Shown: positions 55,601 to 64,000 of the stretch, in pieces
How the letters are laid out: the number at the start of each line of letters is the position of its first letter
How positions within the stretch are numbered: the first letter of the stretch is position 1
DNA from: Watersipora subatra
Lineage: Eukaryota > Bryozoa > Gymnolaemata > Cheilostomatida > Watersiporidae
Direction of reading: 5' to 3'
Assembly: GCF_963576615.1 (NCBI RefSeq)
Contig: NC_088709.1
Span: 16,815,264-16,879,263, forward strand
Length of the DNA stretch: 64,000 nt
Made by a program: the position numbers and the translations under genes
The notes under the pieces: generated by a model
The model's database searches: none
Told to the model about the DNA's origin: nothing
The model's input: the letters and a program-made list of their open reading frames with translations, nothing else

Positions 55601-58399
55601 GTCTGCCCAGTTACGGCGATAAAGTTTTAGTAAATGAAAAATTGGTGTCATACTGGATTTGAACTCAGCACCTCCGCCGCCTCGTGGAGCACCACCTTAT
55701 CGCCTCCAGTTCTGGAGGCCACAAGCTTACCCATTAGACTACCGTACTTTTCGGACTATTAGCCGCTACTTTTTTCTGACGATTTGTGCCATGCGGCTTA
55801 TAGAATGGTGCGGCTATTCTGTGGTTTTTTCCTTCATCGCTAGGGCGCATTAACCGGAATCTCCAGTTAGTGCGCCTCTAGAGGTGAAAGAAAATACGAA
55901 ACAACACCTAACGGTACTGTTCCGTTAGACACTAGGTTAAAAAGCGTCGGTTAGTACGGAACAGTGCCTAACGGCACTGTTCCGTTTTAAACAGCAAAGT
56001 TGATGCCGCGTTAAAAAGCACCATCCTGAGTTCTGCGGCCTATACAAAGGTGCGGCCTATGTATTGTTTCATTATCGATTTTTGGAAAATAAAGCAGATG
56101 TGGCTAATATAGGGGTGCGATTTATAGTCCGAAAAGTACGGTACATGTCTAACTGAGCTTAGTGATTAACAATGGTGAAGATATTCATCGGTTAAATACA
56201 CATAATGATGTTTGTCACGTGTAACGATTAGCAGCTGGCCTCAGGGCCTCACTAGGTGAGTGCTCAGCGTTGCATGGGTAATAAAAACAGCTTATAAACA
56301 GTTCAGTGTAGTGTAAAGGTAATGTGGTAGGTAGGATAATGTAATATTTATAACCTTTTTTATTACCTGTGCAATGTAGAGCATTCAGCTAGTTATATTG
56401 TATGTTTGACTAGTTGAATCCCCAGCATTGCCTGGTTAATAAAGGTCATTGCTCAAAAAATTTATTTTTATTTAACCTATAACAACAGGTACCATTCTAA
56501 CTTTCAAACTACATATCATGAGAAAAGTGTTTGTGCGGTTTAAATAAATTAAGAGAAAAAAGAAAACAACTGTAAAGATTTTCAAACTTTGTCAGACAAA
56601 TGTAACTTTCAAACTTCATATCATGAGAAAAGTGTTTTGTGCAGGTCAAATAAATTGAGAAACAACATAAAACAACTATGAAAGTGTTTAAATGTGAAAT
56701 AATTAGCAATAGCTAAATTAGGTCAGTTTTGTTATGGTTACAATAAAAAGGATTTGGTAATGATACAATTAATATGAAATGAGAAAACAAAGTAAAAATC
56801 CTGAATATGTTGACCGTGAGTTAGCGATTGAATCTTACGAAAAAACGGAAATAGAAGTTCACGGAAATACGAAAAAGTATCGCGTTTCATAGAGCTAAAA
56901 GAGTTAAATAGAGCTAATTAAATTTCCAGTCAATGCATCATTTTGGGTGTGAAAACGGAAAAGGGTGTATACGTTATGTGGTAAGAACTTGTACAGTCTC
57001 GTGGTAAGAGAATTGGATTGGGAACCTGCAGCCGCAACCTCCGTGAGTTCAAGTCCAGCAAAATGCGAAATTTTAATTTCAAAATTTTAATAGCTATAGT
57101 TGGACATACCGGAGGACCAACAGACAACAAACCTAGAGAAATATATATAGATGCTGTATCACTTGCATTGTGTAGACATGGTGAAATATCCATTTCCTGG
57201 CGTGTTGTCTTATAATAGGATCTTTGTCTTTTAATCTTGGTTTTTTTGGTTAAGTATATTTGATTTACATGAAATGTGTTTCAAATTTTTTTAAACTTTT
57301 CAACTTTTTTACTTTGTTGGATGAAGATTTGAATGCTTATTTTCTCTTAATGCACTTAAAAATGCAATGAAATTAGAGTGTAATTAACTTTCTGCAGGTG
57401 GAGGCTCAAGATTTGATTGAGTTTGGCATGATACCGGAACTGGTTGGCAGGTTTCCTATTTTGACAACCTTTGCGAGTCTCACTGAGTGCATGCTCGTTG
57501 AAATATTGACTAAGCCCAAGAATGCTCTGGTTCCTCAGTACCAAACTCTCTTTAACATAGACAAGGTTTGTGTTCTGCAAAATCGTTTTATTGGCATCGA
57601 TATATGATACAAACGTTTGACTGCTCAAAGCACTAAATATGTTTTGAGTGAAATTGATTTTTCTTAGCACGTGATGTACTTTTTTTCAAAAGCCGAGCAT
57701 TGTACAAATTGCTTTGTACAATGGTGCAATTGTACAATTTGTACAATAGTACCTTATAAGCCATGTAAATTATACATTGCTTTATTTTAATCTAACATTT
57801 ATGTATGACACCTGTTTGTACAGAATACTTGGTTTCTACCTAACTTCCTATTGTAATGGCATGTGCTTTCTATTTTTTATATTATTGTTTTAAAAATGAT
57901 GACAAAAATACAACTGAAAGAAAAATCAATAAAACTACCTAAAAATGACACACTCAACACAAACTGCTGTTTCCTTAGGTTTCCTTAGACTTCACTGATG
58001 ATGCATTAATTGAACTGGCGCGGGTAGCCCTTCTAAGAAAAACTGGAGCGAGAGGCCTTCGAGCTATTATGGTATGAGTCATGTTTGCACTATCTGTTGC
58101 TGTTCCCTTTGCTGCTCTCGCTGCTTCAGATGACATTGACCAATCACTGGTTGTCGTTGAGTTTAGCTAAGGTGCAAATTCTGACTACATTTGATGTAAT
58201 TCCAGTTTTATTGCAGGAGAACATTCTACTTGACACAATGTTTGAAGTGCCCGGGAGTGATATCGTCAGCATCACGGTGACCAAAGAGGCAGTGCAGGGC
58301 CTTTCCCAACCGCAGTACACTTACAGTGCCAAGGAGAGCAACAACTCTGAAGAATCTAGGCTATTGGAGAAATCATTACGGGACCAGGAAGCCAATTAA
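37522..58399 (+). CDS. CLPX: ATP-dependent Clp protease ATP-binding subunit ClpX, mitochondrial (12 exons)
   Basis: Exons: 37522-37621, 39707-39909, 46715-46906, 47332-47464, 50065-50247, 51294-51424, 53587-53709, 54358-54519, 55292-55423, 57398-57565, 57979-58071, 58217-58399. All phases fit, giving 600 residues (human CLPX 633). ClpX is the AAA+ unfoldase that feeds substrates to ClpP in the mitochondrial matrix and also acts alone in haem synthesis. Visible features: an Arg-rich presequence, zinc-binding Cys47/50/68/71, Walker A GPTGSGKT (266-273), pore loop GYVG (299-302), Walker B with Asp331-Glu332, arginine finger in ISRRKNEK (402-409) and sensor 2 GARGLR (532-537). Odd points: an acidic 64-residue exon at 102-165 and a shorter linker before the AAA+ core. 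All catalytic residues seen are intact. Confidence 0.95.
37622..39706 (+). other. CLPX intron 1
   Basis: About 2.1 kb. The main visible element is a long inverted repeat (38297-38722). I see no further exon; the phases of exons 1 and 2 match directly. Confidence 0.55.
38297..38722. mobile_element. Foldback-type element, copy 1
   Basis: The left arm (from ATAAACTTACACAAAATCTT through GATTAAAATCGATAAAACTT) is mirrored by the right arm (GGCAGTCCGATCACATCAAA ... TTTCTGATAAAATCTACTAA). Arms are about 90-130 bp and diverged. The same arms occur at 52320-52775. Confidence 0.6.
39707..39909 (+). CDS. CLPX: CLPX exon 2 (zinc-binding domain)
   Basis: Residues 34-101. CPNC and CRNC supply the four zinc ligands, and the exon ends APPPKK, as in animal CLPX just before the AAA+ module. 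An alternative in-frame acceptor at 39682 would add eight residues (GYHWYICS) in the same phase. Confidence 0.85.
40352..40825 (-). mobile_element. Helitron-like element H2, truncated
   Basis: It starts CTAGCTGTGCTACTCGGCAT then TGCTCGGGTAATAAAAA, the reversed 3' end of the family with a CTCGG/CCGAG-type hairpin. Internal repeats of about 80 bp carry ATATCATGAGAAAAG three times. The 5' end typical of H1 and H3 is missing. Confidence 0.65.
41064..41249 (+). repeat. 5' LTR of the gypsy-type element
   Basis: Begins TGTTGTGTTTGCTTTGAG and ends near CTATACACATAATA. It differs from the 3' LTR by about one substitution and a 2-bp length difference near the end. Confidence 0.88.
45537..45724 (+). 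repeat. 3' LTR of the gypsy-type element
   Basis: Near-identical to 41064-41249 and followed by GCATG, the same five bases that precede the 5' LTR. Confidence 0.88.
46715..46906 (+). CDS. CLPX: CLPX exon 3 (extra acidic exon, possible cassette)
   Basis: Residues 102-165: a 192-nt phase 0-0 exon with CTTCTAG acceptor and GTAGAT donor. The peptide is acidic ([13 protein letters not shown]) and ends KAPPSPKE, echoing the APPPKK at the end of exon 2. Exon 2 can also splice directly to exon 4 in frame, which is the usual family arrangement, so this exon may be optional. Confidence 0.6.
46907..47331 (+). other. CLPX intron 3
   Basis: About 425 bp; nothing is recognised in it. Confidence 0.5.
47332..47464 (+). 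CDS. CLPX: CLPX exon 4 (start of AAA+ module)
   Basis: Residues 166-209: [20 protein letters not shown] then [10 protein letters not shown], the conserved N-terminal helix of the ClpX AAA+ domain. Ends phase 1. Confidence 0.9.
48158..49277. mobile_element. Pogo-like non-autonomous element, copy 2
   Basis: The ends CAGTCAAACATGGATAACTC and its inverted partner (GAGTTATCCATGTTTGACTG) are flanked by TA. It is the inverse orientation of the copy at 6805-7531, with matching interior blocks. It is longer mainly because of the insertion at 48713-48967. Confidence 0.75.
48713..48967. mobile_element. Hairpin-rich MITE inside pogo-like copy 2
   Basis: Ends ACGATGAATAG and CTATTCATCGT form inverted repeats. 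It contains a hairpin at about 48800-48832 (CCGACGTTGATTC with its complement) and a longer one at about 48860-48945 (TTTTCGCCACGCACATACAA with its complement). This segment has no counterpart in pogo-like copy 1. Confidence 0.65.
50065..50247 (+). CDS. CLPX: CLPX exon 5 (linker, Walker A start)
   Basis: Residues 210-270. A poorly conserved linker leads to [14 protein letters not shown]. Walker A is split by intron 5 inside a glycine codon. Confidence 0.9.
50248..51293 (+). other. CLPX intron 5
   Basis: About 1 kb with a short minisatellite near its start and otherwise no recognised feature. Confidence 0.5.
50312..50450. repeat. Roughly 28-bp minisatellite, about 5 units
   Basis: The unit resembles GAGAGAGTAGTAGTATATAA then GGTAGAC, repeated with drift. 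Confidence 0.8.
51294..51424 (+). CDS. CLPX: CLPX exon 6 (Walker A end, pore loop)
   Basis: Residues 271-314: [20 protein letters not shown], then [22 protein letters not shown] is the substrate-gripping pore loop. Confidence 0.92.
52169..52244 (-). mobile_element. Helitron-like minimal copy (about 76 bp)
   Basis: The reversed 3' end (GTAGTTGAACGCTTGGCGTT, then AATAAAAAA) is followed almost directly by the reversed 5' end (GACAGACGGACAAACATCGA, then GATTTATGTATATAG). The interior seen in H1 and H3 is absent. Confidence 0.55.
52320..52775. mobile_element. Foldback-type element, copy 2
   Basis: The left arm (TGAACTTACATCAAATTTTA through AAAATCAACAAAACTT) and right arm (AAGTTTTGTTGATTTTAATT through CGTTGTGTAAGTTCATCTTC) are long inverted repeats of about 150-170 bp. 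It matches the family at 38297-38722. Confidence 0.7.
53040..53112. repeat. 18-bp minisatellite, 4 units
   Basis: AACCTGCAAATAGCAGAT repeated with one or two changes. Confidence 0.85.
53253..53402. repeat. CA/CAGA-rich simple repeat
   Basis: Interrupted CACACAGACAGACACACAC tract. Open frames here are low-complexity artefacts. Confidence 0.85.
53587..53709 (+). CDS. CLPX: CLPX exon 7 (Walker B)
   Basis: Residues 315-355: [16 protein letters not shown], then [13 protein letters not shown]. The hydrolysis-essential Asp-Glu pair is intact. Confidence 0.92.
53710..54357 (+). other. CLPX intron 7
   Basis: Contains a hairpin at about 53786-53816 (GTTCCCAAGGAAC and complement), a second at about 53825-53853, and a short CATGATTTTGCTGC repeat near 53940-54030. 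Confidence 0.5.
54358..54519 (+). CDS. CLPX: CLPX exon 8 (sensor 1, arginine finger)
   Basis: Residues 356-409: [32 protein letters not shown] and ISRRKNEK. Confidence 0.92.
54520..55291 (+). other. CLPX intron 8
   Basis: About 770 bp; nothing recognised. Confidence 0.5.
55292..55423 (+). CDS. CLPX: CLPX exon 9
   Basis: Residues 410-453: FLGFGAPS, then a variable stretch with ESGRRAAAS and [12 protein letters not shown], aligning with the equivalent variable insert of animal CLPX. Confidence 0.88.
55563..55739 (+). mobile_element. Helitron-like 5' fragment with tRNA-like segment
   Basis: Starts TCTATCTATAAATTTCAGTG then TCTGTCTGTC. The complementary strand carries GAGTTCAAATCCAG (B box) and TGGTAGTCTAATGG (A-box-like). 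It is interrupted at 55740 by the adjoining MITE. Confidence 0.55.
55742..56141. mobile_element. TA-flanked MITE, 400 bp
   Basis: Perfect terminal inverted repeats CCGTACTTTTCGGACTAT, flanked by TA on both sides. Inner inverted repeats contain CCTAACGGTACTGTTCCG. No coding capacity. Confidence 0.8.
56252..56392. mobile_element. Two Helitron-like 3' ends facing each other
   Basis: CTAGGTGAGTGCTCAGCGTT then GCATGGGTAATAAAAA on the left is mirrored by TTTTTATTACCTGTGCAATG ... GCATTCAGCTAG on the right, forming an inverted pair 141 bp long. Confidence 0.5.
56410..57151 (-). mobile_element. Helitron-like element H3 with tRNA-like segment
   Basis: Reversed 3' end CTAGTTGAATCCCCAGCATT then GCCTGGTTAATAAA; reversed 5' end ACAGACAACAAACCTAGAGA then ATATATATAGA. 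It is flanked by A and T as for H1. About 57000-57062 reads as a tRNA-derived segment (TGGTAAGAGAATTGG as A box, GAGTTCAAGTCC as B box). Confidence 0.65.
57398..57565 (+). CDS. CLPX: CLPX exon 10
   Basis: Residues 454-509: [20 protein letters not shown], then [20 protein letters not shown]. Strongly conserved with the small AAA+ subdomain junction. Confidence 0.92.
57566..57978 (+). other. CLPX intron 10
   Basis: About 410 bp; nothing recognised beyond a TTGTACAA-rich stretch near 57710-57750. Confidence 0.5.
57979..58071 (+). CDS. CLPX: CLPX exon 11 (sensor 2)
   Basis: Residues 510-540, including [15 protein letters not shown]; the sensor 2 arginine is present. Confidence 0.9.
58217..58399 (+). 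CDS. CLPX: CLPX exon 12 and stop
   Basis: Residues 541-600: [19 protein letters not shown], a variable acidic end ([19 protein letters not shown]) and TAA at 58397-58399. Confidence 0.9.
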   Translation, partial: ENILLDTMFEVPGSDIVSITVTKEAVQGLSQPQYTYSAKESNNSEESRLLEKSLRDQEAN

Positions 58400-60670
58400 A
58401 AGCATTATTTTTAAACTTTCTTTATTTTATTCGATGTTAATACTTTGTGAAAATTTTTGTCTACTACCATTAGCATCTATATTTATTGCAGAACAGTACT
58501 CTGAGTCTACTGTTGTATTTATTACATATTATTTTTAGTGATTCATCCCTAAAATTATCCACTGGCAGATATATATTTTTTTCTTGCTTTTCTTCCAAAA
58601 ATCTGAAATTTAGGCACCTTTAGGTGTATACTGTATCAATCAGCTCAAGTAAAATATAATATAAGTTTGAAGTATCAAGAATGTTTAGTTTGTTGCATTT
58701 TTGAAAAATACAACTCTAATTGTGATAAAATGTTTGTAATTTGCTTGTGGATAGCCTAACGGATAGTTCTACCCATCGTTAGAGAATTAATTATATATGA
58801 GCAATCTTTATTGTGGTAATCAATAGTCATATTTTACCACATGTTTTCCACAAGGTACCACAGCAAGTAAACTAACTAAAAAGCAGTGTACAACAAAAAA
58901 CAAATTAGCGCACGCCTTCATGCCACATCCTCTATTTATATGAATGTGAGCTTATAAAAATAAAATACAAGGTTTTATTAAAGAATGTTATATTTTCATA
59001 TCTAACTGGAAAACAAAATTGTGACTCAACCTGTCTGTGCATCACCTACTTAAATACGTTTTTGGATGCTTATCACTCCAAAAGCCAACGAATTTTACAT
59101 CGCTTTTCAATTATTATAAGGCTCAATAACTGATGTTCTAGAAATTGTTTTCTTTCTATTCGCTTAACAAAAACGACTTTTATTGCTTTATCATTATCGA
59201 GATACCCATACAGTCTGTAGTATAACCTTAAAATATTTTACGGCACTGTATCTTATCCATAAACCTAAACACCAGAAAATGGTTGCTAAATCGTTTTTAC
59301 AAACTATAGGTCGGCTCCGAGCACTTGTGTGTGCTAAAAGGTGGCATTGACGTAATTCATAATAGCTGCCTAGTTGTGTTCGCAATAGTAGCTTTATTTT
59401 TGTAAATTTTCACCCAACGCAAACAGGGTATGGGAAACAGTCCCAACATCGACAAGTCCGAACCTAGACAAGTCCCAATCTCGACAGATGTTGGTCCGAA
59501 TCTAGACAAAGGTTGGTCCGAACATCGACAAAGGCTGATGCAGTTTTACAATAATTTAATCTTCAACAAATAATCAATATCTTTTTGCAGTTCTATCCTC
59601 ACTTCAAAAAATAAAAATCAAAGCTACTCACTGAAGTTTAGATTTCAAATAAAACATTTTGCTAGCATAACAGTCAACCATATTTACGATTGTTACTTGT
59701 TTTAGCATTCGTTCTATATTTAGGTTGGGCAAAATATTGTTAGGCTTACATAAGCTGGGGAGTGCTGCATCAAATGGATCACAAGATATTTTTGCGCAAA
59801 TAAATCTTTTACATATAAATCGCTCATTTACTACGAAAATAGTAGATGGTAAAATTGTAAAACTGCTGTCGAGATTGGGCCAACCGTTGTCGATATACAA
59901 ACTCGTCGAGTTTCAAACCAGTCGAGGTTCGGACTATAAACCTCGTAGATACATATGCAAATATGCACTAATTAATTTTGCAAAAAGCAAGTATTGAACT
60001 ACAACAGCAATTATAAGCGGCATATATTTATTTTCATATAATTTTCAGCTTAAGGTGGTATTTCCATTGCAACATTAATTACAAGTGACACGAGTCTTAG
60101 CAAATATTCTAAAAGTGTGGCTTTGCGAGTCGAGCGAGGCCCAGCCGAATCACTCAAACGAGATTTGCCTTACCGCTTAGCGAGTCGCTGACCGAGTGAC
60201 GAGTTACCAATGCTTATTGGAGGAATATATTTTCTTTAGCCAATTGCAGCGTGCGTCGACGTCTCGTACTTTTAAATTCTCCCACCACATGCTTGCAGAC
60301 CATAACACTATTACATGTATACAAGTATAGTACGTTCGCTTCTTACAAACGCCTACCTCGCATACTATACGTTACGTTTATAGATGTTCTATGTTGCAGG
60401 ACGAAGTGATTCACTTACATATTGTATGAGGTAAGTTTTATTTGTTTTAGATAGTTTACAAAAAACTATTGTTTATAACATACTTTGTGATTTATCCATT
60501 AACATGTAGCCCAGTTTAAGGGCTTTCGCTTTTGTGCTTTGTTTACTTGCAATATTGCTAGAAGTAGGATGATTTCTTGGTTTTTATAAACATAACCAAG
60601 TCATTTGTGGTATAATTAAACATTATTTGGGGTTACAGCAAAAAGTTGCCAGTTACAAAACTTCACAAAA
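58400..60670. other. Intergenic region CLPX to CHDH (same strand)
   Basis: It should hold the CLPX 3' UTR and the CHDH promoter. An inverted-repeat element lies at 59438-59944. I see no other gene. Confidence 0.5.
59438..59944. mobile_element. Inverted-repeat element with TCGACA subrepeats
   Basis: The left side has several short repeats such as GTCCGAACCTAGACAAGTCC and CCCAATCTCGACAG. The right side carries their complements (CTGTCGAGATTGGGCCAACC, CGAGGTTCGGACTATAAACC). No transposase. Confidence 0.6.
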
Positions 60671-63785
<3,115 letters not shown>

Positions 63786-64000
63786 GTTAGGCTATCACCA
63801 ACCTTTCTGGTATTTCCTGCTATGCCGTATTATTTACTCACATATTCTTCAATTTAAATGTCTTTGTGTAGGATGTAGTCAGTTTATTAGTTGTATCTTC
63901 AAGTAGTGAAACTCGTATCATTTATTGGGCATTTATTGCACAAGGGATGACAACTCCGTGACCTTATTACAACAGCTTGTACTTGTACTGCCTGCAGATA
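63786..64000 (+). other. CHDH intron 3, start
   Basis: Begins with the donor GTTAGG after the ATG codon of NAM. The next exon is not reached in the window. Confidence 0.6.

Larger units (their letters stand above)
55424..57397 (+). other. CLPX intron 9
   Basis: It begins with a 28-bp direct duplication (GATATAGTCTCTGGTATGGC) at about 55434-55491, then holds rolling-circle-like pieces and a TA-flanked MITE. Confidence 0.6.

Noticed and set aside
57000-57072. Functional tRNA gene
   Set aside because: A and B boxes are present, but the surrounding sequence repeats in the Helitron-like copies and the cloverleaf is not convincingly complete by eye.

Overview
This window is nuclear DNA from an intron-rich, AT-rich invertebrate animal. 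Genes are split into short exons with GT-AG introns of roughly 0.1 to 8 kb. Introns and intergenic stretches are full of small DNA transposons, rolling-circle-like elements, minisatellites and one Ty3/gypsy-type LTR element. No bacterial-style operons, rRNA genes or CRISPR arrays are present. The repeat content would fit a lophotrochozoan, but the sequence alone does not fix the phylum.

Layout. (1) 1-138: last coding exon of an unidentified plus-strand gene. (2) 3181-24597, minus strand: a seven-exon gene whose phases join exactly into 473 residues, a four-helix claudin/PMP22-superfamily-like protein with a long serine/proline-rich cytoplasmic tail. (3) 25581-28874, minus strand: a two-HMG-box HMGB-like gene; its first coding exon holds only ATG G and its last exon is tentative. 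(4) 28875-37521: intergenic, with a decayed LINE, a TIR element and a PIF/Harbinger-like MITE. (5) 37522-58399, plus strand: a complete 12-exon mitochondrial CLPX gene (600 residues), including a mitochondrial presequence exon and an extra acidic exon not expected in the family. (6) 60671 to the window end, plus strand: the first three coding exons of choline dehydrogenase (CHDH), also with a presequence exon.

CLPX and CHDH are both predicted to act in mitochondria. I see no operon-like or functional coupling beyond that, and the neighbours look like ordinary unlinked housekeeping and structural genes.

The most unusual signal is at splice junctions. In CHDH intron 2 the exon 2/donor junction is tandemly repeated five times and the acceptor/exon 3 junction about fifteen times. 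In the claudin-like gene a large minisatellite abuts the acceptor of exon 3, and the start of that exon is duplicated inside the preceding intron. Other points of interest are nested transposons (a gypsy element inside a hAT-like element; three layers inside CLPX intron 4) and rolling-circle-like elements carrying a tRNA-like segment. I found no convincing new multi-gene system.
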